A DNA stretch of 64,000 bases from Lachnospiraceae bacterium. GTDB taxonomy: Bacteria > Bacillota_A > Clostridia > Lachnospirales > Lachnospiraceae. Below, piece after piece: positions 8,020 to 18,920 of the stretch. Within the stretch, counting starts at the first letter, position 1, and every line of letters begins with the position of its first letter. The DNA lies in contig JAIKXV010000073.1 in assembly GCA_024683935.1 (NCBI GenBank), positions 50,937-114,936 on the forward strand, read 5' to 3'. The notes under the pieces are model-generated. The model was not told where the DNA came from. It made no database searches and saw only the letters and a program-made list of their open reading frames with translations. Both the position numbers and the translations under genes were made by a program.

Positions 8020-9237
8020 ATGAACGAATCAGTTACGAAGAAAAAGAATATGATGCCAACCATACTCGGTATGGCTGCATTATTCATATTTATAATACTT
8101 ATAGAAAATATCAGGAGTGTATTTCCCGGGCTTCCCATGATCTTTGATCCCATGAGCCCGTTATTCACGGTATTAAAAAAAGCCGCGGTCTATTCCCTGG
8201 TGGCGGTTTCGATGAACCTCCTAAACGGTTTTACGGGGCTCTTTTCCCTGGGACAGGCCGGATTTATGCTTCTTGGCGCATACACCTATGCAATACTTAC
8301 CGTGCCTACGGCGATGAAGGATCAGGTCTACTATCTTTTCGGAGGCTGCGCTTTCCAGTTTTCCCTAGTTGATGCATTTCAGGGGATCTTCGGGGCAACC
8401 GGCGTCGGATATGCGGTAAGCATGATCTTAGCCTGCCTTATAGCGATAATACTCGCCGGAGCGGTTGCCGGATTCTTTGCCTTTCTGATAGGATTTCCGG
8501 TGCTCCGCTTAAAGAGCGATTATCTTGCCATCGCAACTCTCGGCTTTGCCGAGATCCTTCGCGCCATCTTCCAGTGGCAGACCCTGGGGCCTGTTACCAA
8601 CGGCGCAAATATGATAAAGGGCTTCCCCACATTTACGAGCTTTAATATCACGGGACCGAACGGAGCAGTAATACTCCGGCTTTCTACCTTTGTTCCCTTC
8701 CTTATCACTTCGGTCTGCATAGCAATTATAGTGCTTCTTATCCATTCATCCTACGGACGGGCCTTTGTTTCCATCCGTGATGATGAGATCGCAGCCGAGG
8801 CCATGGGAATAAAGCTTTTCTCCCATAAGATGATGTCCTTCGTGATATCCAGCTTCTTTGCGGGAGTCGGAGGAGCCATGTTTGCGATGTATGTGGCAAA
8901 TGCCCAGGCAAAGGCCTTTACCTCCACGATGACCTACGAGATCCTTCTGATAGTCGTTATCGGAGGAATAGGTTCTGTATCCGGTTCTGTAATAGCTACC
9001 TTCCTCTATGTCGTATGTTCAGAGTGGTGGCTCAGGTTCCTTGACAGCGAACAGTATATAGGCGGCTTCAAGGTGCCCCTTCTCAGAAACGGTTTCAGAA
9101 TGGTGGTATTCTCCATCGTTATCATGATAATAGTGCTTTTCTTCTCCCAGGGTATCATGGGTAACAGGGAGATAGATTTCGGAGCCCTGTTCAACAGGAA
9201 GAAAAAAGAAGATAAAGCTGAAAGGAAAGAGAAATGA
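8020..9237 (+). CDS. livM: Branched-chain amino acid ABC transporter permease LivM
   Basis: A 405-residue membrane protein. I choose ATG 8020 with GTGGAG upstream; an in-frame GTG at 7978 lies inside livH and would add 14 residues. Motifs are typical of LivM: LLNGFTGLFSLGQAGFMLLGAY, FPVLRLKSDYLAIATLGFAEI, and the coupling loop GRAFVSIRDDEIAAEAMGI followed by GGIGSVSGSVI. The C-terminal tail is highly charged. It is slightly longer than the usual 320-360 residues, mainly from an N-terminal helix and a loop around residues 85-110. It forms the translocation pore with LivH and overlaps livG by 4 bases (ATGA). Confidence 0.93.
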   Translation: MNESVTKKKNMMPTILGMAALFIFIILIENIRSVFPGLPMIFDPMSPLFTVLKKAAVYSLVAVSMNLLNGFTGLFSLGQAGFMLLGAYTYAILTVPTAMKDQVYYLFGGCAFQFSLVDAFQGIFGATGVGYAVSMILACLIAIILAGAVAGFFAFLIGFPVLRLKSDYLAIATLGFAEILRAIFQWQTLGPVTNGANMIKGFPTFTSFNITGPNGAVILRLSTFVPFLITSVCIAIIVLLIHSSYGRAFVSIRDDEIAAEAMGIKLFSHKMMSFVISSFFAGVGGAMFAMYVANAQAKAFTSTMTYEILLIVVIGGIGSVSGSVIATFLYVVCSEWWLRFLDSEQYIGGFKVPLLRNGFRMVVFSIVIMIIVLFFSQGIMGNREIDFGALFNRKKKEDKAERKEK

Positions 9238-10097
9238 GCGATAAAGCAGCAGAAAAGATCGCTTTGCATATAGAAAACGTCACGATGCAGTTCGGCGGAG
9301 TGGTGAGCGTTAACAACCTGTCGATAGACGTGCCGGAGCATCAGATAATAGCTCTTATCGGGCCGAACGGTGCGGGTAAGACCACGGCTTTTAACTGCAT
9401 TACCGGAGTGTATCAGCCTACCAACGGACTGATAGAATTTAACGGAACTCCCATGGTCAGGAATTTCCCCAAGGGAAAGGACGCGAGGAACTACAAGGGA
9501 GAAAATGCCGATAAATACAAGGGTCAGGCGGTGCTTGCACCCACTCCCGACGAGATCACGAAGCTCGGGATCGCCAGGACCTTCCAGAATATCAGGCTCT
9601 GGAAGAGCATGACGGTATTTGAGAATGTTCTGACCGCAAAGCACATGAGGGCAAAGCAGAACGTTTTCTCCGCAACCTTCAGGGGAAATATGTCGGAAGA
9701 AAAGCGGATGAGGGAGGAGACAATGGAGCTCCTTAAGGAGCAGGGGCTGGATTCCTTTAAGGATGAGCCCGCCACAAGCCTTCCTTACGGACTGCAGAGG
9801 AGACTGGAGATCGCGAGGGCGCTTGCCACTGATCCCACGCTGCTCCTTCTTGACGAGCCCGCTGCAGGAATGAACCCCCAGGAAACGATAGAGCTTGCGG
9901 ACTTTGTTCATGAGATCCGGGAAAAATACAACCTTACCGTATTTCTTATCGAGCATCACATGGATCTCGTCATGAATATCTCGGATTACATCTATGTTAT
10001 CGATTTCGGCAGCGAGATCGCAAGAGGAATTCCGGATGAGATACAGTCGAACCAGAAGGTTATAGAGGCGTATCTCGGGGTGTCGGAAGAAGAGTAG
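9234..10097 (+). CDS. livG: Branched-chain amino acid ABC transporter ATPase LivG
   Basis: A 287-residue ATPase. Walker A is GPNGAGKT (residues 43-50), the signature region is YGLQRRLEIARAL, Walker B is LLLLDEPAAGMNP, and the switch His is in IEHHMD. The family-specific insert after Walker A (about residues 70-110) is present and slightly long. It energises LivHM together with LivF in the cytoplasm. Its start overlaps the livM stop by 4 bases, so expression is translationally coupled. Confidence 0.94.
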   Translation: MSDKAAEKIALHIENVTMQFGGVVSVNNLSIDVPEHQIIALIGPNGAGKTTAFNCITGVYQPTNGLIEFNGTPMVRNFPKGKDARNYKGENADKYKGQAVLAPTPDEITKLGIARTFQNIRLWKSMTVFENVLTAKHMRAKQNVFSATFRGNMSEEKRMREETMELLKEQGLDSFKDEPATSLPYGLQRRLEIARALATDPTLLLLDEPAAGMNPQETIELADFVHEIREKYNLTVFLIEHHMDLVMNISDYIYVIDFGSEIARGIPDEIQSNQKVIEAYLGVSEEE

Positions 10098-10117
10098 AAA
10101 GGTTTTGGTGTTGCAGC

Positions 10118-10837
10118 ATGCAGGACTGTGTTCTGAAAATAGATAATCTGGAAGTGAGCTACGGCGGCATAGAGGCTGTCCGCGGCATCAGCTTTGAAGT
10201 AAATAAAGGAGAGATCGTTACCCTTATCGGTGCGAACGGTGCCGGAAAAAGCTCCACACTCCGTACCATTTCAGGTCTTGTGAAGCCGAAGGGCGGAAAA
10301 GTAACCTTCATGGGCGAAGATATCACCGGCAAGGATTCGGCGGATATCGTGTCAAAGGGACTTATGATGGTGCCGGAAGGACGCCGCATCTTCCCCAACC
10401 TTACGGTACTGGAGAACCTGAAGGTTGGAGCCTATCTCAGAAAGGACGATTTAGATTCCGATCTGGAGATGGTATTTAACTATTTCCCGAGGCTGAAGGA
10501 GAGATCCTGGCAGGCGGGAGGAACATTATCCGGCGGAGAACAGCAGATGCTGGCTGTGGGCCGGGCACTGATGGGAAAGCCGAAGCTTCTTATGATGGAC
10601 GAGCCCTCCCTCGGACTCGCTCCGATAGTAGTGCAGGGAATATTTGAGATCATTAATGAGATCCACGCATCGGGCGCAACGGTACTCCTTATAGAGCAGA
10701 ATGCAAATATGGCTCTTCATGTGGCTGACAGGGCCTATGTTATTGAAAACGGAAAGATCTCTCTCTCCGGAACGGGTAAAGAGCTTTTGGAAGATGAGAA
10801 TGTGAAGGCCGCATATCTTGGCAGCAAGGGAAAATAA
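10118..10837 (+). CDS. livF: Branched-chain amino acid ABC transporter ATPase LivF
   Basis: A 239-residue ATPase of standard LivF length. Walker A is GANGAGKS (residues 38-45), the Q-loop region is [17 protein letters not shown], the signature is LSGGEQQM, Walker B is [13 protein letters not shown], and the switch histidine position reads LLIEQN, as is usual for LivF. It is the last gene of the transporter and lies 44 bases before leuC, so transport and leucine synthesis may be one transcript. Confidence 0.94.
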   Translation: MQDCVLKIDNLEVSYGGIEAVRGISFEVNKGEIVTLIGANGAGKSSTLRTISGLVKPKGGKVTFMGEDITGKDSADIVSKGLMMVPEGRRIFPNLTVLENLKVGAYLRKDDLDSDLEMVFNYFPRLKERSWQAGGTLSGGEQQMLAVGRALMGKPKLLMMDEPSLGLAPIVVQGIFEIINEIHASGATVLLIEQNANMALHVADRAYVIENGKISLSGTGKELLEDENVKAAYLGSKGK

Positions 10838-10881
10838 TACAGCATTTACGGAGATCCGGAACTCCGGGAGGATATATAACA

Positions 10882-12135
10882 ATGGGAATGACAATGACGC
10901 AGAAGATCCTCGCAGCACATGCGGGACTTGATAAGGTGAAGGCGGGCCAGCTAATCGAAGCCAATCTGGACCTGGTCCTCGGAAATGATATCACCACCCC
11001 CGTTGCGATAAACGTAATGGACGGTATAGATAAGAAGACGGTTTTCGATAAGGAAAAGATAGCCCTTGTAATGGACCACTTTATCCCGAATAAGGATATC
11101 AAGTCCGCCGAAAACTGCAAATGCTGCCGTGATTTTGCAGCAGAACACGATATAAAGAATTATTTCGACGTGGGAAAGATGGGAATAGAGCACGCCCTTC
11201 TTCCGGAAAGCGGACTGACGGTTGCGGGAGACTGCATAATAGGAGCTGATTCCCACACCTGTACCTACGGCGCTCTCGGAGCCTTTTCCACAGGAGTCGG
11301 ATCCACCGATATGGCTGCCGGCATGGCTACAGGAAAAGCCTGGTTCAAGGTGCCATCAGCCATTAAGTTCAACATCATCGGAAAGCCCTCCAAGTGGGTT
11401 TCCGGCAAGGATGTGATACTTCACATCATCGGTAAGATAGGCGTGGACGGAGCCCTCTACCGCTCAATGGAATTTACCGGCGAGGGTATCAAGAATCTCT
11501 CCATTGACGACCGCTTTACGATTGCAAATATGGCCATCGAGGCCGGCGGAAAGAACGGTATCTTCCCGGTGGACGATATAGCCATAGAATACATGAAAGC
11601 CCATGGAAACAGGCCTTACAAGGTATACGAGGCTGATCCCGACGCCGAATATGACGAAGAGTACACGATAGATCTTTCGGAACTTAAGCCCACCGTGGCC
11701 TTCCCCCATCTTCCGGAAAATACAAAGACGGTGGATGAGATAAAGGAAAAGATAGAGATACAGCAGTCGGTCATCGGATCCTGCACCAACGGAAGGATCA
11801 GTGACCTTCGGATCGCTGCGGAGATAATAAGGGGTAAAAAAATCGCGGACAATGTGCGCTGTATCGTGATCCCCGGTACCCAGAAGATCTACCTGAAGGC
11901 CCTGGAAGAAGGACTTATCAGGGACTTTATCGAGGCCGGAGCTGTGGTTTCCACTCCCACCTGCGGTCCCTGTCTCGGAGGATATATGGGTATACTCGCT
12001 AAGGGAGAGAGATGTATCTCGACCACTAACAGGAATTTCGTGGGACGTATGGGCCACACCGAATCCGAGGTTTATCTTGCGAGCCCCGCAGTGGCGGCAG
12101 CATCGGCTGTGGCAGGTTTTATTACGGCACCCTGA
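10882..12135 (+). CDS. leuC: 3-isopropylmalate dehydratase large subunit (LeuC, archaeal/HacA-like type)
   Basis: A 417-residue aconitase-superfamily subunit. The [4Fe-4S] ligands are the Cys in IGSCTNGR and the pair in [32 protein letters not shown] is conserved. The length and the separate small subunit fit the archaeal-type LeuC/HacA branch (about 420 residues). With LeuD it isomerises 2-isopropylmalate to 3-isopropylmalate in leucine synthesis. It follows livF closely and precedes leuD; leuA and leuB are not in the window. A homoaconitase or citraconate role cannot be excluded from sequence, but leucine synthesis is the simplest reading beside the liv genes. Three candidate ATGs lie within 12 bases; GGGAGG favours the first. 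Confidence 0.9.
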   Translation: MGMTMTQKILAAHAGLDKVKAGQLIEANLDLVLGNDITTPVAINVMDGIDKKTVFDKEKIALVMDHFIPNKDIKSAENCKCCRDFAAEHDIKNYFDVGKMGIEHALLPESGLTVAGDCIIGADSHTCTYGALGAFSTGVGSTDMAAGMATGKAWFKVPSAIKFNIIGKPSKWVSGKDVILHIIGKIGVDGALYRSMEFTGEGIKNLSIDDRFTIANMAIEAGGKNGIFPVDDIAIEYMKAHGNRPYKVYEADPDAEYDEEYTIDLSELKPTVAFPHLPENTKTVDEIKEKIEIQQSVIGSCTNGRISDLRIAAEIIRGKKIADNVRCIVIPGTQKIYLKALEEGLIRDFIEAGAVVSTPTCGPCLGGYMGILAKGERCISTTNRNFVGRMGHTESEVYLASPAVAAASAVAGFITAP

Positions 12136-12203
12136 GCGGAGCGCACAATGCATCCTGAGTGCAGCGTGCATCATGTCATCATGAGCGGAGCGCGAAGGAT
12201 CTT
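12131..12203. repeat. Degenerate tandem copies of a dispersed intergenic repeat
   Basis: Between leuC and leuD there are three related units: CCTGAGCGGAGCGCA, CATCCTGAGTGCAGCGTGCA and CATCATGAGCGGAGCGCGAA followed by GGATC. They resemble the element at 52229-52255 (GTCATCCTGAGCGTAGTGAA plus GGATC). The first unit overlaps the leuC stop codon. This is a non-coding repeat family; its function is unknown. Confidence 0.65.
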
Positions 12204-12233
12204 AAGTATACAAAACAGAAGGGCAGATACAGT

Positions 12234-12716
12234 ATGAAAGCAAAAGGCAGAGTTTTTAAATACGGGGACAACGTGGATACGGATGTTATAATCCCCGCAA
12301 GATATCTCAATATACAGGATAAAAAGGAGCTTTCCTCCCACGCCATGGAGGATATAGACAAGGATTTTGTGAAGAACATGAACCCGGGAGATATTATGGT
12401 GGCCAGGAAGAATTTCGGCTGCGGCTCCTCCCGCGAGCATGCTCCCATGGTCATAAAGGAGTCCGGGATCAGCTGTGTTATAGCCGATACCTTTGCCCGG
12501 ATCTTTTTCAGAAATGCGATTAATATAGGACTTCCCATCCTTGAGTGCCCCGAGGCCGCAGAGGCCATCAGTGCCGGAGATGAGGTGGAGGTGGATTTCG
12601 ATACCGGAGTCATCACCGACATCACCACGGGAAAAAGCTTCAGTGCGGAGCCCTTCCCTGAATTCATGCAGAAGATCATTAATTCCAACGGGCTTGTCGG
12701 ATATATTAATTCCTGA
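12234..12716 (+). CDS. leuD: 3-isopropylmalate dehydratase small subunit (LeuD)
   Basis: A 160-residue swivel-domain subunit. Hallmarks are [41 protein letters not shown] (the substrate-recognition loop) and [18 protein letters not shown] 12234 begins at the conserved family N-terminus; an in-frame GTG at 12159 lies in the repeat element and is rejected. It is partner to LeuC, 98 bases downstream of it, separated only by the repeat. A terminator follows about 40 bases after the stop. Confidence 0.92.
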   Translation: MKAKGRVFKYGDNVDTDVIIPARYLNIQDKKELSSHAMEDIDKDFVKNMNPGDIMVARKNFGCGSSREHAPMVIKESGISCVIADTFARIFFRNAINIGLPILECPEAAEAISAGDEVEVDFDTGVITDITTGKSFSAEPFPEFMQKIINSNGLVGYINS

Positions 12717-12758
12717 GTGTCATTAACCGTTTTGAAAACACAATATTTTGTAATAAAA

Positions 12759-12795
12759 GGCCATATGTGATAGAATATCTCGTATGGTCTTTTTT
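12759..12795 (+). terminator. Intrinsic terminator after leuD
   Basis: Arms GGCCATATG (12759-12767) and CGTATGGTC (12781-12789) pair over 9 bases with wobbles, followed by six Ts and then G and four more Ts. It probably ends the liv-leu unit. A promoter-like TTGTAA-17-TAGAAT (12748-12776) overlaps it and could serve uppP. Confidence 0.75.
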
Positions 12796-12847
12796 GTTTT
12801 TAAGACCGTTAATTCAGATTTGATGTGACTCGGGAGGGTTTAAAGGA

Positions 12848-13708
12848 TTGAATATCATCGGAGCGGTTTTGATGGGAATATTGCAGGGACTGACAGAGTT
12901 CCTTCCGGTTTCTTCGTCCGGACATCTGGCAATATTCCAGAATCTTTTTCATATAGGAAACGGGGTGGAGGACCTCTTTTTATTTGATATACTGCTGCAT
13001 ATCGGTACCCTTGCAGCTATATTTGTGGTCTTCTACAAGGATATCTTCAAGCTTATAAAAGAGGGCTTCGGGATAATCTTTGATTTCTTCAGGAGCCTGT
13101 TCGGGCTCATCAGGGGCAGAAAGTGGAAAAGGGTCATTAAATCCGGTTACAGGAAGTTTGTAATGCTGATAATCGTTTCCACCATCCCCACCGGTATCAT
13201 CGGAGTGCTGTTAAAGGATCTGGTGAAGGAGTGTTCAAAGACTCTTATCATGCCCGGTATTTTCCTTATCATCACGGCATGCATCCTCTTTATTGCAGAC
13301 AGGGCAGAGGAGGGGGATAAGACCCCGAAGGAAGCGACCTACAGGGATGCGCTTATTATCGGTACTTCACAGGGTATAGCCACACTGCCCGGAATATCCA
13401 GATCCGGTACCACGATAACGATGGCCCTGCTCTGCGGTTTTGAAAAGAGATTCGCGATAAAGTATTCCTTTATCATGTCCATTCCCGCCATTCTCGGAGC
13501 GGCTGTACTGGAGTTAAAGGACGTGGTTGAGACAAAGGCTGAATTCCAGCCCGCATATATAGTTGGAATGATAGTTTCTGCGGTTGTTGGCTATGCGGCA
13601 ATAAAGATCATGCTGAACGTTGTAAAAAACAAAAGATATATCTTTTTCTCCGTATACTGCCTTATCGCCGGTATTGTTGCTATTGTCGGAAGTTTCATAG
13701 TTAAATAA
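12848..13708 (+). CDS. uppP: Undecaprenyl-diphosphate phosphatase (BacA/UppP)
   Basis: A 286-residue polytopic membrane enzyme. It starts at TTG with GGGAGG 10 bases upstream; the protein then begins exactly at the family N-terminus. Catalytic signatures are [15 protein letters not shown] near residue 14 and PGISRSGTT in the second half. It dephosphorylates undecaprenyl diphosphate to recycle the lipid carrier for peptidoglycan and other wall polymers, and gives bacitracin tolerance. Its stop and the ftsK start share one base (TAATG), so the two are coupled. Confidence 0.93.
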   Translation: MNIIGAVLMGILQGLTEFLPVSSSGHLAIFQNLFHIGNGVEDLFLFDILLHIGTLAAIFVVFYKDIFKLIKEGFGIIFDFFRSLFGLIRGRKWKRVIKSGYRKFVMLIIVSTIPTGIIGVLLKDLVKECSKTLIMPGIFLIITACILFIADRAEEGDKTPKEATYRDALIIGTSQGIATLPGISRSGTTITMALLCGFEKRFAIKYSFIMSIPAILGAAVLELKDVVETKAEFQPAYIVGMIVSAVVGYAAIKIMLNVVKNKRYIFFSVYCLIAGIVAIVGSFIVK

Positions 13709-16700
13709 TGGCAGGCAGGACTAAGAGCAGAAAAACAAATAAGGCGCCGTCTCAAAGGAGCAGCTCTGCTTCCAGAAAGAAAAGCCCTTCAAAGACTTCC
13801 GGGAGGAAAAGCAGTAACCGTTCCCGGAGAACTGAAGAAAATGAGATCCCTGATTCTCTCTTTACCGAAATAGGGATTTTATTTTTGCTGGCGTTCTGTG
13901 TTATCCTGATCCTCGGTAATTTCGGGCTTACCTTAAGGTTTGGGGATATTTTCAATTCCTTTTTCTTCGGGCTTTTCGGGGGGATGGAATATGTTTTTCC
14001 CTTCTGCCTCTTTGCCGGAGCCTGTTTTTATCTCATCAATAAAGACAGTATTTCCGCACTTATAAAGCTTATAAGTGCCACGGTTCTTTTCTTTGACGCC
14101 GGAATGTTCCTCCAGCTCTTTGTGACTGATGATTACAATCTTGGGGGATACAGCGGCACCTATGACTATTCCATGTCCAACCGTTCCGGAGGCGGAGTCC
14201 TGTCCGGCGGCTTATTCGAGGTTATCCGGAAGAACATAGGAAGACCCGCCACTGTTATCATAATGGTGATAATACTGATCTTATGCCTCCTTATCCTTAC
14301 GGGGAAATCCCTCCTTAAAATGCTTTCATACTCAGGCGGAGAACTGGCCGACAGGGCAAAGGAAAGCCGCGATGAGAGAGAGAAGGACAGGGCAGCGATC
14401 CGTGAGGAAAAAGCCCTTATAAGAGCCGAGGAGAGAGAGCGTCGCTCGATGAAGCGGGCTGAAGAGAGGGAGAGAAAGAGAAAGAAATACCGGGAAGACA
14501 GTTTAAATAAAAAGAGAAACAGGAGCTTCCTCAATCTGTCGGTGGGAAGTGATGAGGAGAAAACTCCGGAGGAGGATACCTCATTCCTGCAGAACGACGT
14601 CTTTTCCTATGAGCACGATCTGGAGGAAAACAGCGGAAAAGAAAAGGAGAAAACCGAATCCCAGGGCTATTCTCCCTTTGCAATGGATCCCGCCCATATG
14701 GTCAAGCCCAAGGATTATGACAAAAAAAGAGAGCCCGAGCCCATACCCGAGGTGAGACTTAAAGAAGCGGAAAGGGAGGCAGAGGCTGAGAGGGCTGCAT
14801 TAGAGGAATTCAAAGCGGATTCAAATATGGCGGCTGAAAGGGAGGCGGCGGAGAGAACTGCCGCAGAGAAGGCTGCTGCGGAGAAGTCCGCGGCAGAGCG
14901 GGAAGAGAGGTTTTATGATGAGCTCTTCCAGTCCCATGAGACCGAAAAAAGCGATATGCATGAGATCACCTTTGATGATGAGCCCGTAGTAACCTTAGCA
15001 GAGATACAGGCAGGCATAGGTGTACAGATAGAAGAGATGATGAAGCCGGAGGACTTTGCTGACGAACCGGATGAGTTTGAAGATTCTCCGGAGGACTTTG
15101 CTGACGAACCGGATGAAAATCTTGAAGAACCGGAAGAAGAGTCCGACGAGCCCGATGAAGAGTTCAACGAGCCCGATGAGAATTTAGAGGATCTTGAGGA
15201 GATATTTGCAGGATCCGATAAGAAAAAGCCGGATAAGCCCTATGAGCTGCCGCCGATAGACCTTTTAAGAAGCGGAAAAGCAGCCACGAAGGACAGCGAG
15301 GATTCGCTTAAGGGGACTGCGGTGAAGCTCCAGAATATTCTGAACAGCTTCGGCGTAAAGGTCAGGATGCTGAATTACATCCAGGGACCTACGGTTACCC
15401 GTTTTGAAATGCAGCCTGAGCAGGGCGTAAAGGTCAATACGATACTCAATCTTTCAAATGACATTCAGATGAACCTCGCGGCCCGGGATATCAGGATAGA
15501 GGCTCCGATACCCGGAAAGGCGGCGGTGGGTATCGAGATCCCGAATAAATCGAATTCTCCCGTCATGCTGAGGGAGCTTATTGAAAGCAGTTCCTTTAAG
15601 AATGCGAAGTCGAAGATCACCATCGCCATCGGTAAGGATATCGGCGGAGAGACTGTGGTCTATGATATCGATAAGATGCCCCACCTCCTTATCGCCGGAG
15701 CTACGGGTTCCGGAAAATCCGTATGCATAAATACGATAATAATGAGCATACTTTATAAGGCAAAGCCCGATGAAGTAAAGCTCATAATGATAGACCCGAA
15801 GGTGGTGGAGCTCTCTATTTATAACGGAATACCCCACCTCCTGACTCCCGTGGTCACGGATCCGGTGAAGGCCGCCGGCGCCCTGAACTGGGGAGTTGCG
15901 GAGATGATGAAGAGGTACCAGCTTTTTGCCCGTGCCCATGTGCGGAACATGGAGGGCTATAATGAGAAGGTGCCGGAACTGAACAAGGCCGGGGAAACAC
16001 TGATAGACGGCAGTCCCTATGAGGTTCTGCCCCAGATTGTTATAATAGTTGATGAGCTTGCGGATCTCATGATGGTGCAGAAAAAGGATGTGGAGGCTTC
16101 GATCTGCCGTCTGGCACAGCTTGCAAGGGCTGCCGGCATACATCTTATTATCGCGACCCAGAGACCTTCGGTTGATGTTATTACCGGACTTATAAAAGCT
16201 AATATGCCGAGCCGTGTGGCTTTCGCCGTTTCATCAAACGTGGATTCCAGGACTATTTTGGATTCTGCCGGAGCGGAAAAGCTCCTCGGAAACGGGGATA
16301 TGCTCTTTTACCCCCAGAAGTATCCGAAGCCCGAGAGGCTGCAGGGTGCCTTTGTTTCTGATGAAGAGGTGCAGTCCGTAACAGACTTTATCAGGAATGA
16401 AGCTCCGAAGGATGAGGAAGGAAAGGATATCTCGGCTGAAATAGAGGCGGCGGCTGCAAGCAGCGACAATAGTTCAAACAGCGCCGATGAAGTGAAGGAT
16501 CCCCTTATGAATGACGACGGAAGGGATTCTTACTTTGCCGATGCCGGAAGATTTGTTACGGAGAAGAAAAAGGCCACTATCGGAGTCCTGCAGAGGATGT
16601 TCAGGATAGGCTTTAACCGGGCGGCCAGGATAATGGACCAGCTCGCGGATGCGGGAGTTGTGGGGAAAGAAGACGGAACCAAACCCCGTCAGGTACTGAT

Positions 16701-16770
16701 GTCAAAGGAAGAGTTTGAGGCGTTTTTGGAAAACGGTGCTCAGGAAAGCGAGGCAGAGGATGAAGACTGA
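13708..16770 (+). CDS. ftsK: DNA translocase FtsK/SpoIIIE
   Basis: A 1020-residue DNA pump. After a basic Ser/Lys-rich tail there are four membrane helices (about residues 50-200), then a long, very charged linker (about 200-520) with Arg/Glu-rich coiled coil and acidic repeats. The motor follows: an alpha domain with [11 protein letters not shown], Walker [11 protein letters not shown], Walker [13 protein letters not shown], and [14 protein letters not shown]-terminal winged-helix gamma domain ([20 protein letters not shown]) reads orientation sequences. It moves chromosomes through the division septum, or into the forespore if the host sporulates. It is longer than B. subtilis SpoIIIE because of the linker. 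It overlaps fhs by 11 bases. Confidence 0.95.
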   Translation: MAGRTKSRKTNKAPSQRSSSASRKKSPSKTSGRKSSNRSRRTEENEIPDSLFTEIGILFLLAFCVILILGNFGLTLRFGDIFNSFFFGLFGGMEYVFPFCLFAGACFYLINKDSISALIKLISATVLFFDAGMFLQLFVTDDYNLGGYSGTYDYSMSNRSGGGVLSGGLFEVIRKNIGRPATVIIMVIILILCLLILTGKSLLKMLSYSGGELADRAKESRDEREKDRAAIREEKALIRAEERERRSMKRAEERERKRKKYREDSLNKKRNRSFLNLSVGSDEEKTPEEDTSFLQNDVFSYEHDLEENSGKEKEKTESQGYSPFAMDPAHMVKPKDYDKKREPEPIPEVRLKEAEREAEAERAALEEFKADSNMAAEREAAERTAAEKAAAEKSAAEREERFYDELFQSHETEKSDMHEITFDDEPVVTLAEIQAGIGVQIEEMMKPEDFADEPDEFEDSPEDFADEPDENLEEPEEESDEPDEEFNEPDENLEDLEEIFAGSDKKKPDKPYELPPIDLLRSGKAATKDSEDSLKGTAVKLQNILNSFGVKVRMLNYIQGPTVTRFEMQPEQGVKVNTILNLSNDIQMNLAARDIRIEAPIPGKAAVGIEIPNKSNSPVMLRELIESSSFKNAKSKITIAIGKDIGGETVVYDIDKMPHLLIAGATGSGKSVCINTIIMSILYKAKPDEVKLIMIDPKVVELSIYNGIPHLLTPVVTDPVKAAGALNWGVAEMMKRYQLFARAHVRNMEGYNEKVPELNKAGETLIDGSPYEVLPQIVIIVDELADLMMVQKKDVEASICRLAQLARAAGIHLIIATQRPSVDVITGLIKANMPSRVAFAVSSNVDSRTILDSAGAEKLLGNGDMLFYPQKYPKPERLQGAFVSDEEVQSVTDFIRNEAPKDEEGKDISAEIEAAAASSDNSSNSADEVKDPLMNDDGRDSYFADAGRFVTEKKKATIGVLQRMFRIGFNRAARIMDQLADAGVVGKEDGTKPRQVLMSKEEFEAFLENGAQESEAEDED
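15046..15116 (+). repeat. 42-base tandem repeat inside ftsK linker
   Basis: A 29-base segment beginning CCGGAGGACTTTGCTGAC occurs identically at 15046-15074 and 15088-15116, period 42. It encodes repeated [10 protein letters not shown] in the acidic linker; more diverged EPDE copies follow to about 15190. Recent in-frame slippage in a disordered linker is likely. Confidence 0.85.
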
Positions 16771-18430
16771 TATTGAGATCGCAAAAGAAGCGGTGCTGTC
16801 ACCCATAGGAGAAGTGGCGTCAAAGCTCGGTATTTCAGAGGACGACCTGGAGCAGTACGGAAAGTATAAGGCAAAGCTTTCCGAGAACTTTTTGAGAAAG
16901 GTTCAGGATAATAAAAAGGGTAAGCTGATCCTGGTGACCGCTATTAACCCCACTCCTGCAGGAGAGGGAAAGACCACTATAACGGTGGGACTCGGCGAAG
17001 CCTTCGGGAAGCTCAATAAAAAGTCGGTGATCGCTCTCCGCGAGCCCTCTCTCGGTCCCTGTTTCGGTATAAAGGGCGGTGCCGCAGGAGGCGGAATGGC
17101 CCAGGTTCTTCCGATGGATGAATTAAATCTCCATTTTACCGGGGATTTTCACGCTATTACCACCGCAAATAACCTCTGCTGCGCACTCCTTGACAATCAT
17201 ATACAGCAGGGAAATGAACTTCGGATAGATACCAGAAGGATAGCGATTAAGCGCTGTCTCGATCTGAATGACAGGGTTTTAAGAAATGTCATAGTGGGAC
17301 TCGGAGCCAAGGCGGATGGCTTTACCAGGGAAGACCACTTCACCATTACCGTTGCCAGCGAAGTCATGGCGATCTTCTGCCTTTCAAAGGATATAAAGGA
17401 TCTGAAGGAGCGGCTTTCAAGAATGATAGTGGCCTATGACCTGGACGGAAAGGTTGTTACCGCCGGGGATATAAAGGCAGTTGGCTCCATGGCGGCTCTT
17501 CTTAAGGATGCTATAAAGCCCAATCTCATCCAGACCCTCGAGCATACGCCTGCGATAGTACACGGCGGTCCCTTTGCAAATATCGCCCACGGCTGTAATT
17601 CCATCCGGGCTACGGAGACGGCTTTAAGGATTGCGGACTACTGCATCACCGAGGCCGGATTCGGTGCGGATCTCGGAGCAGAAAAATTCTTTGACATAAA
17701 GTGCCGAATGGCGGGACTGAAGCCCGATGCGGTCGTGCTTGTGGCTACGGTAAGGGCTCTTAAATATAACGGAGGAGTTCCGAAGGATGAGCTCTCAAAG
17801 GAAAACCTTGATGCCTTAAAGAAGGGCATAGTCAATCTCGAAAAGCATATGGAGAACCTGAAAAAATACAGTATTCCCGTGGTTGTGGCCCTAAATTCCT
17901 TTGTCAGCGATACGGAAGCGGAAATAAAGTATGTTGAAGAGTTTGTACGCTCCAAGGGCTGCGAATACTCCTATGCCGAGGTTTGGGCAAAGGGCGGAGA
18001 AGGCGGTATCGACCTCGCGGAAAAGGTGATAAAGGCCGCTGATTCCGGAAAGGCTGACTTTAAGCCTGTTTATGACGAAAAGCTCCCGATAAGGGAAAAG
18101 ATAGAAAAGATAGCGAAGGAGATCTACGGCGCGGGGGCGGTTTCCTATTCCAAGGCGGCGGAGAAGAGCATTGAAGAGCTAACCGCCTTAGGCTTCGGGG
18201 AAACCCCGGTCTGCATGGCAAAGACCCAGTACTCCCTCTCCGATGATCCGACCCTTCTCGGGCGTCCGGACGGCTTTACCTTAAGCGTAAGGGACGTATA
18301 TGTTTCTGCCGGCGCAGGCTTTGTGGTGGCGCTTACCGGTGAGATAATGACGATGCCGGGGCTTTCAAAGAGGCCGGCTGCGTATGATATTGACGTAGAT
18401 GACGATGGAAATATAGTAGGGTTATTCTGA
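16760..18430 (+). CDS. fhs: Formate-tetrahydrofolate ligase
   Basis: 556 residues from ATG 16760, the standard length of the enzyme; an upstream in-frame start inside ftsK is rejected. Motifs include the P-loop [36 protein letters not shown] and FTGDFHAIT. It makes 10-formyl-THF from formate, THF and ATP. folD is one gene downstream, giving the 10-formyl to methylene-THF route. In anaerobes this serves purine synthesis, or the methyl branch of the acetyl-CoA pathway; no other Wood-Ljungdahl genes are in view. It starts inside the end of ftsK. Confidence 0.96.
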   Translation: MKTDIEIAKEAVLSPIGEVASKLGISEDDLEQYGKYKAKLSENFLRKVQDNKKGKLILVTAINPTPAGEGKTTITVGLGEAFGKLNKKSVIALREPSLGPCFGIKGGAAGGGMAQVLPMDELNLHFTGDFHAITTANNLCCALLDNHIQQGNELRIDTRRIAIKRCLDLNDRVLRNVIVGLGAKADGFTREDHFTITVASEVMAIFCLSKDIKDLKERLSRMIVAYDLDGKVVTAGDIKAVGSMAALLKDAIKPNLIQTLEHTPAIVHGGPFANIAHGCNSIRATETALRIADYCITEAGFGADLGAEKFFDIKCRMAGLKPDAVVLVATVRALKYNGGVPKDELSKENLDALKKGIVNLEKHMENLKKYSIPVVVALNSFVSDTEAEIKYVEEFVRSKGCEYSYAEVWAKGGEGGIDLAEKVIKAADSGKADFKPVYDEKLPIREKIEKIAKEIYGAGAVSYSKAAEKSIEELTALGFGETPVCMAKTQYSLSDDPTLLGRPDGFTLSVRDVYVSAGAGFVVALTGEIMTMPGLSKRPAAYDIDVDDDGNIVGLF

Positions 18431-18431
18431 T

Positions 18432-18920
18432 ATGGCAGATTCAAAGATAGTACAATTTCCGGAAGGGGCGATTATCCTCCGCGAAGGCGATGACAACAGC
18501 TGTATTTACAAGATCATTAAAGGCTTTGCGGAGGTATATGTGGGATACGGAACAGAGCAGGAATCGCTTATAGGCATAATCGGTAAGCAGGCCTGTTTCG
18601 GAGAATTCGGGCTGCTTCTTCATGAGCCCGCCGTCTATACCGTGATCGCCTATTCCGAACTGTATGCACTGAAGATCGGTGAAAACGATATCAGCGAATT
18701 TATTATGGATAACCATAATAATGTGCTGGATATCATGCGGAATATGGCTAATACGATGATGGTCATGCGTACCGAGATTAAAATGCTGATAGAGGAGATC
18801 GAGTCCGGGAAAAAGCCGGATAAGGAAACTGTAGACAATGCAAGGAAGGCCATGAGGGCCTGTGGGATGTACCGCAGCATTCAGGAAGCGGCAGCAGCCA
18901 TAAAGGATCAGGGGCAGTGA
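18432..18920 (+). CDS. Stand-alone cyclic-nucleotide-binding-domain protein
   Basis: A 162-residue protein. Residues about 5-115 form a cNMP-binding beta-roll: PEGAIILREGDDNSCIYKII, GYGTEQESLIGIIGKQACFGEFGLLL (the phosphate-binding cassette region) and VIAYSELYALKI. The remaining 45 residues are helical with no visible winged-helix DNA-binding domain, so it is not a complete Crp/Fnr regulator. It begins 2 bases after the fhs stop and ends on the folD start, inside the one-carbon operon. It may bind a nucleotide and act on a protein partner. The canonical Arg of the cassette is not evident, so the ligand is uncertain. Confidence 0.75.
   Translation: MADSKIVQFPEGAIILREGDDNSCIYKIIKGFAEVYVGYGTEQESLIGIIGKQACFGEFGLLLHEPAVYTVIAYSELYALKIGENDISEFIMDNHNNVLDIMRNMANTMMVMRTEIKMLIEEIESGKKPDKETVDNARKAMRACGMYRSIQEAAAAIKDQGQ

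Noticed and set aside
9006..9959. A 317-codon open frame on the minus strand
   Set aside because: It spans the end of livM and most of livG, both with complete family motifs; no independent support.
12159..12233. N-terminal extension of leuD from GTG 12159
   Set aside because: The extension is repeat-element sequence; family homology starts at ATG 12234.
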